Positions 50,719 to 59,634 are shown, counted from the stretch's first letter. The stretch: DNA of 64,000 nt from Pseudomonadota bacterium (GCA_023417315.1 JAEZFW010000087.1:1-64000), one strand, 5' to 3'. A program made the numbers and translations. The notes: a model not told the origin generated them from the letters alone.

Positions 50719-53397
50719 ATGGCCGCTTCAATCGATACCGCCGCGGCATGGAATGCATCCCCCCTTACGAAGTTTCGCGTACCTCGCGTGCGACCGGATG
50801 TCGTTCCACGAGCGAGCCTGCTTGCGCGTCTCACGTACAGTGCCGAGCACTACCCGATGACGCTGCTGTGCGCACCGGGCGGCTTCGGCAAGAGCACGTT
50901 GCTTGCGCAATATGCGGCCCAAATCAGCTCGGACACTGCGCTTCTCTGGGTGACTTTGGACGAGGATGACAACGAGCGGCATCGCTTTTTCGGGACGCTC
51001 CTGCATGCGGTCGAGGCATTGAATCTCGCCTGGGACGTACCGCCCGGCGACCTTCTCGTTCATTCTGGAGGGACCGAGTCACAAGCCCGCGCCGCACTCG
51101 CCGCGTTGGTAAACGCGCTGTGCACGGCATCAGCCCGGCGCATTATCTGGGTTCTCGACGATCTGCACGTCATTGAGCATCCCGCAGTAATCGCCCTGCT
51201 CGAGTCGCTGATCGAACGCCTGCCTGATCATATCGGACTGGTAATTGGGACGCGGGTCGAGCCTGCCTTGCCGCTCGCGCGCTGGCGCGCTCACGGCGAG
51301 CTCGCTGAGTTCGTCCCATGGGATCTGCAATTCACGGAAGCTGAAACGAACGAGCTCGCGCTCGCTCGGCTCGGTCGCGCCCTCGATCCGCAGCGTGTCC
51401 GCGATGTTTGGCGGCGCATGCACGGTTGGGCAGTCGGCCTGACCGTCGCCTTTCAAGCTCACGGGCGCAATGCAGACGTACTTCCGGGAGCCGTGTCGGA
51501 CCGGCATCTGTTCGCCTATCTCGCCCAGGAAATCGTGTCCGAGCTGCCAGCAGACGTTCGCGAGTTTCTATTGCACTCATCCGTGCTCTTCGAGCTCAGC
51601 CCGGACGCGTGCGAGGCGGTGACCCAACGACCCGGCTCCGAGCAGATCCTCGACCTTCTTTATCGGCGCAATCTGTTCGTCACCGCCACCGACGAATCGA
51701 TTCCGATCTTGCGCTTTCACGACCTGTTTCGAGAGTTCTTGGAATCCGAGCTTACGCGCTGCCACCCAGAGATCGTGCCCGAGCTGCACAAACGCGCCGG
51801 CCATGCGGAGAGCTCGCTCCCCCGAGCGATCGCGCACTTCGTCAAGGCCGAATCGTGGGCGGATGCGATGCGCCTCATCGCAGTCAAGGGCGAGGCAATG
51901 CTGAACGAAGGGGATCATGCGTTGCTCGAGCAATGGCTCGATCGCATTCCCGAGGACACTCGCCGCCAGGATCCGGACCTCTGCTACCTACGCGGGGTAT
52001 GCGCGTGGCTCAAGTGGGACTGGACTCGCGTGCGAGCCGAGCTCGATCCCGCGATCGAGCGGCTCAAAGCGCGGCGCGATGCTTCGCACGCGATCCATGC
52101 AATGTTCCTGCAAGTCGATGCGCTTAACTCTTCCGGCGAGCGCGAGCGCGCGGCGCGCATACTCGATGAGCTCGAGCGTTTGCCTTTGGACAGTGCCGCA
52201 CGCGCGCAGCTCGCGTTGCAGCGTGCGTGGTGCGTGCTACCGACGGGACAACCCGGGCTCGTGGGCGAGCATATGAGCGAGTTCCTCGCATGCGCCGAAC
52301 AAGAACCGGGGACGATTTGCCCGCGCGTGGCCGATCGAATTCACATGCTGTGCATCGGTCTGCCGAAAGTTGCGGATTGCTTCGAACGCTTCTACGCCCT
52401 GTGCGAGCTCGTCCGCGGCCAGACAACCGCGCCGTGGCAGCTCGCTGCTCTGGCGGTCGGCTCTTGGGGCTTTCTCTGGCACGGGCGACGCGAACCCCTC
52501 GGCCCGATGTTGGAACGCGGCGATAGTTTGCATCAGCAGTTCGGCAGCATGCGGCTCGTGTCCGAACGACTGCTGCAGTTTCGTGCACTGTTCTATGCTG
52601 CGAGCGGCAAGTTCGAAAGTGCACAGCGACTCACCCGCACGCTCATCGATGGACTGAAGACGGCTGAGGCGGCGGCGCACCGCGCCGTGTGGCTGCGCGC
52701 ATATCAGCATGGGTTCGCACGAATCTGTTGGATGGCTCGCGACTACGACACCTTTCGCGAGCTCGCACCCTCGTTGCTCGCGCCACGCATGGCTCACGAG
52801 TGGCCGTTCGTGCAAACGGCAATGGAATTGGTGCGCGGTCAGCTCGCGATCTTGAGAGAAGATTGGCATACGGCCGAAACCGCGCTGCAGAGCTCCATGG
52901 CCGAACATGCGCGTTACCGCATGCCGATGATCTACGGGGACCCTCGCATCGCATTTGCCTATGCTCAGCTGCTGCAGGATCGGCACACCCGTGCGTGGGA
53001 CGCATTCGAACCGGTCCTGACGGAAGCGATCGAGCAACAAGCGTTGGGGCTGTTGCTGCTCGAGCCGCCTCATGTCGTGGATGCGTTGCTCGATCTCGTG
53101 CCGGGCGAGGTTCGCCGCGCGGCAGCCTTCGAATCGGTCTTCGCGCGTTTGATGAGATGGCGCCCGAAACAAGAAGAGACTGGGACCGTCACTGCTCTGA
53201 GCCCACTCCCCGTCCTTTCCGAGCGCGAGCTCGAAGTGCTCGAGCGTGTTGCGTCCGGTGCAAGCAATAAACACATCGCGCGCGATCTCTCCTTGAGTCT
53301 GCACACGGTCAAGCGCCACATCGCGAACATCCTCGATAAGCTCGATTGCGCCTCGCGCGGACAAGCCGCGGATCTGTATCGGCGGGCGGAGAGCTGA
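50719..53397 (+). CDS. MalT-like LuxR-family ATP-binding regulator
   Basis: An 892-residue STAND-type activator. Walker A CAPGGFGKST (about 51-60) and Walker B IWVLDDLHVIEH drive ATP-dependent oligomerisation; a long helical TPR-like sensor region (about 340-790) follows; the C-terminal LuxR HTH is LSERELEVLERVASGASNKHIARDLSLSLHTVKRHIANIL. Length matches MalT/AcoK-type regulators (about 900). ATG 50719 is preferred to the longer frame. It is divergent from the VOC gene across a 233-base gap with no clear promoter. Inducer unknown. Confidence 0.92.
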   Translation: MAASIDTAAAWNASPLTKFRVPRVRPDVVPRASLLARLTYSAEHYPMTLLCAPGGFGKSTLLAQYAAQISSDTALLWVTLDEDDNERHRFFGTLLHAVEALNLAWDVPPGDLLVHSGGTESQARAALAALVNALCTASARRIIWVLDDLHVIEHPAVIALLESLIERLPDHIGLVIGTRVEPALPLARWRAHGELAEFVPWDLQFTEAETNELALARLGRALDPQRVRDVWRRMHGWAVGLTVAFQAHGRNADVLPGAVSDRHLFAYLAQEIVSELPADVREFLLHSSVLFELSPDACEAVTQRPGSEQILDLLYRRNLFVTATDESIPILRFHDLFREFLESELTRCHPEIVPELHKRAGHAESSLPRAIAHFVKAESWADAMRLIAVKGEAMLNEGDHALLEQWLDRIPEDTRRQDPDLCYLRGVCAWLKWDWTRVRAELDPAIERLKARRDASHAIHAMFLQVDALNSSGERERAARILDELERLPLDSAARAQLALQRAWCVLPTGQPGLVGEHMSEFLACAEQEPGTICPRVADRIHMLCIGLPKVADCFERFYALCELVRGQTTAPWQLAALAVGSWGFLWHGRREPLGPMLERGDSLHQQFGSMRLVSERLLQFRALFYAASGKFESAQRLTRTLIDGLKTAEAAAHRAVWLRAYQHGFARICWMARDYDTFRELAPSLLAPRMAHEWPFVQTAMELVRGQLAILREDWHTAETALQSSMAEHARYRMPMIYGDPRIAFAYAQLLQDRHTRAWDAFEPVLTEAIEQQALGLLLLEPPHVVDALLDLVPGEVRRAAAFESVFARLMRWRPKQEETGTVTALSPLPVLSERELEVLERVASGASNKHIARDLSLSLHTVKRHIANILDKLDCASRGQAADLYRRAES

Positions 53398-53428
53398 GCG
53401 GGCGCCGCGCCCGCTGCGCCGGCGCGGA

Positions 53429-53553
53429 TATCGGGTACTGGGTCATCGGGTACTGGCCGGAAAGTAAGGCGAGCGCTCGTCACTCTCTCCGTGACGACAT
53501 CGGCACCGTCTCTTTTATCCGGCCAGAACCCAGTACCCGAGAACCCAGCCACC
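53429..53553. repeat. Iterated TCGGGTACTGG inverted repeat (copy 2)
   Basis: TATCGGGTACTGG-GTCATCGGGTACTGGCC (53429-53458) is mirrored by GGCCAGAACCCAGTACCC and GAGAACCCAGCCACC (53520-53553). Same word as the element at 2515-2712, 51 kb away; the spacer sequences differ except that both spacers begin and end with Arg-like G/A-rich DNA. Directly after the regulator's stop. Confidence 0.75.
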
Positions 53554-53636
53554 CTTGGATGGCTCCTTCGGCGTATCGACCTTGTTTGACGTGCCAGGGA
53601 CACTTCAGATTGGACTCATAGGCGCGTGAGCAATCG

Positions 53637-54047
53637 ATGCAACCGATCCCGATCTTCCATAACTCGACTCCGGCCGATGCCGTGCTCGATGTACATGACC
53701 GCTTCTTGCACGCAGCGCGTCAATGGTATGCATCGAGCGTCAAATGGTCGGCCCCCGCGCGACGCATCGAACGCGTCGGTCGAGAAGAGGTCATTCGCAA
53801 TTTGCTGCGTGAAGCGGGCGGCATGCTCGATGCCGAGTACACCCACCTGCGACGACATGTCAGCGACCGACAGATCATCGATGAGTACGCCGTGCGGTTC
53901 GTGTATGCAGGCGAAGGGCTCGACAATGCGCCTGCAGACAAAGGCGACTTCGTTGAGCTCAAGCGCGTTCGGATTCTGGACCTGAGCGGCAACAAGATCG
54001 TTCTCGAGACCTGTATCGAGAATTGGACGGTGCTATTGCCCGGCTGA
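53637..54047 (+). CDS. Hypothetical protein, possibly NTF2-like
   Basis: A 136-residue soluble protein. A helical N-terminal half (DAVLDVHDRFLHAARQWYASSVKWSAPARRIERVGREEVIRNLLREAGGML) leads to beta strands (YAVRFVYAGEG; VELKRVRILDLSGNKIVLETCIENWTVLL), a layout seen in NTF2/SnoaL-like folds but without diagnostic residues. No signal peptide. Start ATG 53637. Family not identified. Confidence 0.6.
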   Translation: MQPIPIFHNSTPADAVLDVHDRFLHAARQWYASSVKWSAPARRIERVGREEVIRNLLREAGGMLDAEYTHLRRHVSDRQIIDEYAVRFVYAGEGLDNAPADKGDFVELKRVRILDLSGNKIVLETCIENWTVLLPG

Positions 54048-54144
54048 ACGCATGATGGCTCCCCGCTGGCTCCTCAGAGCGATGTGGCGCACCCCTTCGA
54101 TCAAGACAATGCGCGCCATCGATTCACCCCTTGTTGGAGCCCCG

Positions 54145-54678
54145 ATGCGTAAACGTCAATTCAAGAAGCAGATCATCTGCGGAACGGCAGCATTGCTGCT
54201 GACCAGCTCGTCCTTTTCCGTGTTCGTCTCGGCAGAGCCGCGCACCGATCGCTCAGTTCAAACCGCGGCGACGCCGAAATTCGACAAAGCGCTGATCGAG
54301 CGCGGTCGGTATATCGCAAAGACCGCCGGCTGTAACGATTGTCACACGCCGGGCTATGCCCTCACTGCCGGTCAAGTCGACGAATCGCAATGGCTCGTTG
54401 GCGACTCTCTCGGTTGGGAAGGTCCGTGGGGTGTCACCTACCCCATCAATATTCGCCTCTTCATGCACGAGCTCACCGAGCAGCAATGGCTCTCGATCGC
54501 TCGCTCGCCCGCGCGCCCGCCGATGCCATGGTTCGCGCTACGCGACATGACCGATCAAGATCTGCGCGCGATCTATCAGTACGTACGTTCGCTTGGACCT
54601 GCCGGGAAGCCGGCGCCCGCGTACGTGCCTCCTGGACGAGCGGTGCAGACGCCTGTCGTGCGCATGCCCGCCGCCTAA
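54145..54678 (+). CDS. Secreted c-type cytochrome
   Basis: A 177-residue exported cytochrome c. The signal peptide runs to about residue 31 (CGTAALLLTSSSFSVFVSA-EP); the haem site is CNDCH at 63-67 (AGCNDCHTPG). The distal Met is probably in PPMPWFALRDM near 130-140. One haem, class-I like, short. GGAG before ATG 54145 fixes the start. Likely an electron carrier or the small subunit of a periplasmic dehydrogenase, but no such enzyme gene is adjacent. Confidence 0.85.
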   Translation: MRKRQFKKQIICGTAALLLTSSSFSVFVSAEPRTDRSVQTAATPKFDKALIERGRYIAKTAGCNDCHTPGYALTAGQVDESQWLVGDSLGWEGPWGVTYPINIRLFMHELTEQQWLSIARSPARPPMPWFALRDMTDQDLRAIYQYVRSLGPAGKPAPAYVPPGRAVQTPVVRMPAA

Positions 54679-54736
54679 TCTGCCTCTACTGCTCGATCTT
54701 TACTCGGCGCTTTCCGGCTCTTGCGCCGGATACTTT

Positions 54737-54758
54737 CGGAGCGGCGCAAGCCGCTCCG
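54737..54758 (+). terminator. Stem-loop after the cytochrome c gene
   Basis: CGGAGCGGC (54737-54745) pairs perfectly with GCCGCTCCG (54750-54758), loop GCAA, then CTTTCT. A stable hairpin in a terminator-like position, with a weak T-run. Confidence 0.7.
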
Positions 54759-54948
54759 CTTTCTCTGCACGGGCGCCACTCCACTTCCTCGTGCCTGGAC
54801 TGCTGAGTCCGGGCTGCTACCATCCGCCGCTGTGCAACCGCTTCGCGCGAGGCGGTGTGTGCCACAAAGCCATCAGCATCTGCCGAGAACGCCGCAAGCG
54901 TCGGCGCGATAAGCAACCATCAAGAGCTGAAGTATCAGGGGAATTTCG

Positions 54949-56991
54949 ATGCGCAAACTGCTATGGGGGTGTGTCGCGCTGGTCGGTGCGTTCGCCATCG
55001 GCGGCATCGCCCTGCATCGGGGCGAGACGATCAACGCGATGTGGATCGTCGTAGCAGCGGTCTGCGTGTATGCGATCGGATATCGCTTCTACAGCGCCTG
55101 GATCGCCGCGCGGGTGCTCACGATCGATACGACCCGAGCGACGCCTGCGATCCGCCTCAACAATGGTCGTGACTTCGTCCCTACACATCGCTGGATCGTT
55201 TTCGGCCATCACTTCGCTGCGATCGCGGGACCTGGACCGCTGATCGGTCCGACACTCGCAGCGCAGTTCGGATTCCTTCCTGGGACGCTGTGGATCCTGG
55301 TCGGCGCCGTGCTGGGTGGATGCGTTCAGGACATGACGATCCTGTTCTTATCTACGCGCCGCAATGGGCGCAGTCTCGGTCAGATGGCGCGCGATGAGCT
55401 CGGTCCGATCGGCGGCTATGCGGCGATCGTAGGCACGCTCGTCATCATGATCATCTTGATCGCAGTGCTCGGTCTCGTCGTCGTCAACGCGATGAAGCAC
55501 AGCCCCTGGGCGACGGCGACAGTGTTCGCGACCATTCCAATCGCAATCCTGATTGGACTCTACCTACGAAACATCCGCCCGGGGCGCGTGCTCGAAGCCT
55601 CCCTGATCGGCGTTGCGTTGCTGCTCTTCGCGGTAGTAGGAGGAGGCGCGATCAACGAGCACGAAACGCTGCGCACCTGGTTCGACATGGATGGCAAACC
55701 TCTCGCGTGGTTCGTGATCGGGTATGGCTTCATTGCGGCAGTCTTACCCGTCTGGCTGCTGCTCGCGCCGCGCGACTATCTGTCCACGTTCCTCAAGCTC
55801 GGCACCGTGTTCCTGCTTGCGATTGCGGTCGTGATCATGAGCCCGGAGATCAAGATGCCCGCGGTCACGCAATTCATCGATGGCACCGGGCCGATCTTCG
55901 GCGGTTCGCTGTTTCCATTCGTCTTCATTACGGTGGCGTGCGGCGCGATCTCCGGGTTTCATTCGCTGGTTGCGAGCGGCACGACACCGAAGCTCATCGG
56001 CAGCGAGTCGGACGTGCGGCTGATCGGATACGGGAGCATGCTGCTGGAATCGAGCGTCGCGATCATGGCGATGATCGCGGCAACGTTGCTCGACCCAGGT
56101 GTCTATTTCGCCATCAATAGCGGACCTGGCATCGTCGGCGCCACTGCAGAAGCCGCTGTCAGTACGATCTCGAGCTGGGGCTTCCCGGTCACGGTCGAAC
56201 AGATGGAACGTCTTGCGCACGATATGGGTGAGGCGACGTTGTTCGCGCGCACCGGCGGTGCGCCGTCGCTCGCGGTCGGCATGGCCAGCATTTTCTCGAA
56301 CGCGTTCGGCTCAGGGATGCTCGCGGTTTGGTACCACTTTGCGATCATGTTCGAAGCGGTCTTCATCCTGACGACGCTCGACGCCGGAACGCGCGTGGGC
56401 CGATTCATGCTGCAGGATGCGCTCGGCCACGTGTGGAAACCGATGGGCGAGACGTCCTGGTATCCATCGGTGCTGATCTCGAGTGCATTAGTGGTCGCGG
56501 GCTGGGGCTACTTCCTCTACATCGGCGTCGTCGATCCGAATGGCGGCATCAATATCCTATGGCCCTTGTTCGGCATCGCGAATCAATTGCTCGCTGGCAT
56601 CGCGCTCTGCGTCGCGACCGGAATCCTCGTGAAACGAGGGAAGCTCAAATTCGCCTGGGTAACCGGCGCACCGCTCGCGTGGATCGCCCTGATCACGACC
56701 GCTGCGACCTGGGAGAAGGTCGTCTCCACGGATCCGCGCATTGGCTTCCTCGCGGCCGCAGATCAGCTCGCCGCGAAATTGGCTGCAGGCACATTGCCTG
56801 CTCAACAGGCGGCCGTTGCACCGCAACTGATCTTCAATCAACGGCTCGATGCCGTTCTCGCCCTCTTGCTTACGGCCATTCTGTGGATCGTGATCGCCGA
56901 TACGCTGAGAGTGAGCTGGCGAGTGTGGCGAGGTCTCCCCGTCCTTCCGAGCTCGGAGGCGCCCGTCGTAACCGTGGCGCATGCGCAATGA
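54949..56991 (+). CDS. cstA: Carbon starvation protein A (peptide/pyruvate transporter)
   Basis: A 680-residue integral membrane protein with about 16-18 helices. CstA hallmark NNGRDFVPTHRWIVFGHHFAAIAGPGPLIGPTLAAQFG lies at about 66-103, with LFPFVFITVACGAISGFHSLVASGTTPK further on. Length close to E. coli CstA (701). CstA proteins import peptides or pyruvate when carbon is scarce. The next gene, ybdD, overlaps its stop, the usual cstA-ybdD pairing. AGGGGAATTTCG precedes the ATG. Confidence 0.95.
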   Translation: MRKLLWGCVALVGAFAIGGIALHRGETINAMWIVVAAVCVYAIGYRFYSAWIAARVLTIDTTRATPAIRLNNGRDFVPTHRWIVFGHHFAAIAGPGPLIGPTLAAQFGFLPGTLWILVGAVLGGCVQDMTILFLSTRRNGRSLGQMARDELGPIGGYAAIVGTLVIMIILIAVLGLVVVNAMKHSPWATATVFATIPIAILIGLYLRNIRPGRVLEASLIGVALLLFAVVGGGAINEHETLRTWFDMDGKPLAWFVIGYGFIAAVLPVWLLLAPRDYLSTFLKLGTVFLLAIAVVIMSPEIKMPAVTQFIDGTGPIFGGSLFPFVFITVACGAISGFHSLVASGTTPKLIGSESDVRLIGYGSMLLESSVAIMAMIAATLLDPGVYFAINSGPGIVGATAEAAVSTISSWGFPVTVEQMERLAHDMGEATLFARTGGAPSLAVGMASIFSNAFGSGMLAVWYHFAIMFEAVFILTTLDAGTRVGRFMLQDALGHVWKPMGETSWYPSVLISSALVVAGWGYFLYIGVVDPNGGINILWPLFGIANQLLAGIALCVATGILVKRGKLKFAWVTGAPLAWIALITTAATWEKVVSTDPRIGFLAAADQLAAKLAAGTLPAQQAAVAPQLIFNQRLDAVLALLLTAILWIVIADTLRVSWRVWRGLPVLPSSEAPVVTVAHAQ

Positions 56992-57179
56992 CCTCGGCAC
57001 TCTGGCGTTCGACTCGCACGCTCTGGAATTTCATCCGGGCGCTGTTCCGCGATGATGCGTACGAGGCGTACTTGCGTCATCACGCGACCGCTCATGCCGA
57101 TGCTCCGCTCCTCTCGCGTCGAGAGTTCTACCTACGTGAGGAAGAACGCAAGTGGAGCGGCATCTCGCGCTGTTGCTGA
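56988..57179 (+). CDS. ybdD: YbdD/YjiX-family small protein
   Basis: A 63-residue protein of the YbdD/YjiX family: LWNFIRALFRDDAYEAYLRHHATAHADAPLLSRREFYLREEERKWSGISRCC, with the conserved YLREEE-K and final C-C. It accompanies CstA/BtsT transporters in many genomes and supports their activity. The start overlaps the cstA stop by four bases. Confidence 0.92.
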   Translation: MTSALWRSTRTLWNFIRALFRDDAYEAYLRHHATAHADAPLLSRREFYLREEERKWSGISRCC

Positions 57180-57223
57180 GTCTCGCGCCGCAACTCAAGC
57201 TGCGGGAAACAATAAAGGCAAGA

Positions 57224-57333
57224 AACTCTCGCCAAGCGCGCAATGACCGCCAAGGGAAGGAAAGAACTCAGAGCGCTTCCGCAAAATATTGACCTCCTCT
57301 TCCTTTGCGGGCTTTGCGTGCTGAGCGAGAGTC
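57224..57333. repeat. CTTTGCG/GCGAGAG-family inverted repeat
   Basis: AACTCTCGCCAAGCGCGC and CCGCCAAGG (57224-57256) are mirrored by CCTTTGCGGGCTTTGCGTGC and TGAGCGAGAGTC (57302-57333). Same word set as at 26.0 and 59.5 kb. The rest of the gap up to 57425 holds nothing recognisable. Confidence 0.65.
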
Positions 57334-57425
57334 CTCTTAACTCTTGCCCGATCTGCCGGGAGCGCCGAGCTCCAACTACCAGCCGCGGGGTTGTTTTGCA
57401 CTGCCCGTCGACTATACGTAAGTAG

Positions 57426-57453
57426 TTGACAACGTTGTCTTTCATGCTATGCT
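57426..57453 (+). promoter_or_regulatory. Sigma-70-like promoter for the 25-residue peptide gene
   Basis: TTGACA (57426-57431), 16-base spacer, TATGCT (57448-57453), about 43 bases before ATG 57496. Near-consensus boxes in a GC-rich genome are notable. Confidence 0.6.
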
Positions 57454-57495
57454 GCATCGCAAAATGATGCGTAGCAACAAAGGAGGAAAGAAAGT

Positions 57496-57573
57496 ATGTT
57501 AGCCATCGCAGTGTTGTTCGTCGTGGGCACTATTGCTCTGACGATCCTGCACGGCTTCGATCGCCAAGGCTGA
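57496..57573 (+). CDS. 25-residue single-helix membrane peptide
   Basis: A tiny gene encoding MLAIAVLFVVGTIALTILHG, then FDRQG. One hydrophobic helix (residues 2-19) with a short polar tail, like small accessory subunits such as KdpF or CydX, but of no family I recognise. AGGAGGAAAGAAAGT before the ATG is a strong ribosome site and a near-consensus promoter lies upstream. A 12-codon frame (57464-57502) runs into its start and could be a leader. It lies between ybdD and the bactofilin gene; 270 bases of apparently non-coding DNA follow. Confidence 0.6.
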   Translation: MLAIAVLFVVGTIALTILHGFDRQG

Positions 57574-57795
57574 TCGTAGCTCGTGCCGGCGAAGCGCACC
57601 GTTCGCTTCGTCGCTTCACAACCTGCGGGCTGCGATGGAGGCGCTCGATGGCCCATCGCAGACCCGCGCGGGGTCATTGCATTACCTAAGACGCGGTCTC
57701 AGTCGCCCGATCAGACGCACCATGCGTCGGATGCATCCCGCTTACAGAAAACCCCTGAGTTTTGTCTCCAAATTGCGTCGAAAGTGTCGGCCCGT

Positions 57796-57824
57796 TTGAC
57801 ACTCTCGAACTCGCTGTGTAATTA
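57796..57824 (+). promoter_or_regulatory. Candidate sigma-70-like promoter for bactofilin
   Basis: TTGACA (57796-57801), 17-base spacer, TAATTA (57819-57824), 30 bases before ATG 57854. The -10 box is a weak match. Confidence 0.4.
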
Positions 57825-57853
57825 CGACGCTCCGTTCACCTAGGAGAGTCGTC

Positions 57854-58324
57854 ATGGCGTTGTGGAAAGATCAGTACGGACGCGAGCAAGTCACACCGGA
57901 ACCTGCCTCGGATAAAGCCCCCGCCGCACCGGCGGTGAACATCGAAACCGCTCGGCAGCCGGCCGCTCAGCCACGCACGGAAGCCAAAGAATCGGTCCTC
58001 GCCGCAGGCCTCACGATCGAAGGCAAGATCGAAGGCGCGGGCCACGTGCGCATCGCCGGCAGCTTCAAGGGCGACGTCCACGTACAAGGCAATCTGACGA
58101 TCGAATCCGGCGCCAAGGTCACCGGCGGCGTGCGCGCGAACACGGTCATCATCGGCGGCGAGCTCGAAGGAAATATCGATGCGGCTGCGCGAGTCGAGTT
58201 GCTGCAAACCGGCATCCTCAACGGCGATCTGAAAGCCGGCTCTCTCACAGTGGCCGCGGGCTCGCGCATGCGTGGTCGCGCGGAGTTCGGCTGGGACGAG
58301 AAAGGCGCTAAGACTGGCTCATGA
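57854..58324 (+). CDS. Bactofilin-family cytoskeletal protein
   Basis: A 156-residue polymer-forming protein. A Pro/Ala-rich N-terminal tail (about 1-45) precedes the bactofilin beta-helix (about 48-140): SVLAAGLTIEGKIEGAGHVRIAGSFKGDVHVQGNLTIESGAKVTGGVRANTVIIGGELEGNI, with the regular strand spacing of the family. Polymerises without nucleotide and often organises wall-synthesis sites. A charged C-terminus follows. Next gene overlaps its stop. Confidence 0.92.
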   Translation: MALWKDQYGREQVTPEPASDKAPAAPAVNIETARQPAAQPRTEAKESVLAAGLTIEGKIEGAGHVRIAGSFKGDVHVQGNLTIESGAKVTGGVRANTVIIGGELEGNIDAAARVELLQTGILNGDLKAGSLTVAAGSRMRGRAEFGWDEKGAKTGS

Positions 58325-58668
58325 ATACCAGTCGGGGCACGCTGGTCGGTAAGACCCGCACGTGCCCGCACTGCAAGACGACGATCCTCGAAAGCGCAAG
58401 TGTGTGCCCGGCTTGCCAGCACCACTTGCGCTTCGATCCCAAAGCGATCGCCGAGCGACGTGCGCAACCCGCGTTCTCCGCGCTGCGCGTCGAAGGCGCC
58501 TTTCGGCATCCCGCAACGGAACCGCCTTGGGAATATTCCGTCGTGGTGTCGATTCGGAACGACCGCGGCGAGGAAATCGAGCGCCGGGTCGTCGGCGTCG
58601 GTGCATTGCAGGCCAATGAGGGCCGCACCGTGACCGTCTCCGTCGATGTCTTCAAGACCGGTAAGTAG
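58321..58668 (+). CDS. Zinc-ribbon protein, bactofilin partner
   Basis: A 115-residue protein with a treble zinc ribbon TCPHCKTTILESASVCPACQHHL (CxxC...CxxC, residues about 14-36) followed by a beta-rich domain (WEYSVVVSIRNDRGEEIERRVVGVGAL). The start overlaps the bactofilin stop (ATGA), so they are translationally coupled. No signal peptide. Function unknown; the pairing suggests a regulator or anchor of bactofilin filaments. Confidence 0.85.
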   Translation: MNTSRGTLVGKTRTCPHCKTTILESASVCPACQHHLRFDPKAIAERRAQPAFSALRVEGAFRHPATEPPWEYSVVVSIRNDRGEEIERRVVGVGALQANEGRTVTVSVDVFKTGK

Positions 58669-58718
58669 AGTGCAATAACCGCTGCGTTGCAGCCGGGATT
58701 GGGCCGGCCTGAAGGGTG

Positions 58719-58757
58719 AGACTCTCGCCAAGCACGCTAAGCCCGCAAAGAAAGATG
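58719..58757. repeat. CTTTGCG/GCGAGAG-family half-element
   Basis: ACTCTCGCCAAGCACGC and TAAGCCCGCAAAGAAAG (58720-58756) match the left arm of the element at 57224-57256; no right arm is visible. Confidence 0.5.
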
Positions 58758-58880
58758 GGATAACGTCTTCCAAGCGGCAAGACGTCGAGCGTCTTTCGTT
58801 CTGCGCCATCCGTCCAGCGCACCGCTCGACATCGAAATCAGAATCTATAATCGCGCACCTCGTTTCACGTGAGTGCGGCC

Positions 58881-59393
58881 ATGAAGATCTCGATGTACGA
58901 AGCGTCCATTCCCCTGTTCGTGCACACGCTCAAGAGTCTGCGCGCGATTCTCGAGAAGGGTGCCGCGCACGCACAGGCGAAGAAATTCGATTCGAACGTG
59001 CTCGCGAACAGCCGCCTGTTCCCCGACATGCTCCCGCTCGTCAATCAGATTCAGATTGCGAGCGATGCTGCAAAGGGTGCAGCAGCACGCCTTGCAGGGA
59101 TCGACGCGCCGAAGTTCGAGGACAACGAAAAGACATTCCCCGAGTTGCTCGCGCGAATCGACAAGACGATCGATTTCCTGCGCAGCGTCAAACCCGAACA
59201 ACTCGATGGTTCAGAAGCGCGCACAGTCACCGTGAAGGTCCGGAACGACACACATGAGTTCCCAGGGTTGCACTACCTGAGGCACTGGGCGCTTCCGAAC
59301 TTCTTCTTCCACGTCACGACCGCTTACAACATTTTGCGGCACAACGGCGTCGAGATCGGGAAGGTCGATTACCTGAGCGGCGGCAGGCAGTAA
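58881..59393 (+). CDS. DUF1993-family protein
   Basis: A 170-residue helical protein of the DUF1993 family: SMYEASIPLFVHTLKSLRAILEKGAAHA at the start, LANSRLFPDMLPLVNQIQIASDAAKGAAARLAGID in the middle, PGLHYLRHWALPNFFFHVTTAYNILRHNGVEIGKVDYL near the end. The fold is a four-helix DinB-like bundle. No function known. ATG 58881 or GTG 58869 may be the start. Confidence 0.9.
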   Translation: MKISMYEASIPLFVHTLKSLRAILEKGAAHAQAKKFDSNVLANSRLFPDMLPLVNQIQIASDAAKGAAARLAGIDAPKFEDNEKTFPELLARIDKTIDFLRSVKPEQLDGSEARTVTVKVRNDTHEFPGLHYLRHWALPNFFFHVTTAYNILRHNGVEIGKVDYLSGGRQ

Positions 59394-59460
59394 AGGTTGC
59401 GCCACGCGGGAACAAGGTGAACCCTCGCGCGGTACCATCTCGTCAGCGCAGAAGAAGAAT

Positions 59461-59634
59461 CTCTCGCGGCGAACGCGGCGGTCGCGGCGAAAGAGGGAAG
59501 AAATCTCTCGCGGAGACGCAGAGACGCGGAGATCAGAGAAAGACGAGAATCTCCTATCTTCTTACCTCTGCGTCTCCGCGTCTCTGCGAGATCATTTGTG
59601 CTTTCTCGTCGCCGCGTCGCGCGTCGCCGCGAGG
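59461..59634. repeat. Nested double inverted repeat
   Basis: An outer arm CTCTCGCGGCGAACGCGGCG, GTCGCGGCGAAAG (59461-59493) is mirrored by CTTTCTCGTCGCCGCGTCGC, GCGTCGCCGCGAGG (59601-59634). Inside it, CGCAGAGACGCGGAGA (59517-59532) pairs perfectly with TCTCCGCGTCTCTGCG (59573-59588), each flanked by one more copy of its word. Two different word families, one inside the other, in a 319-base gap with no gene. Confidence 0.85.
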
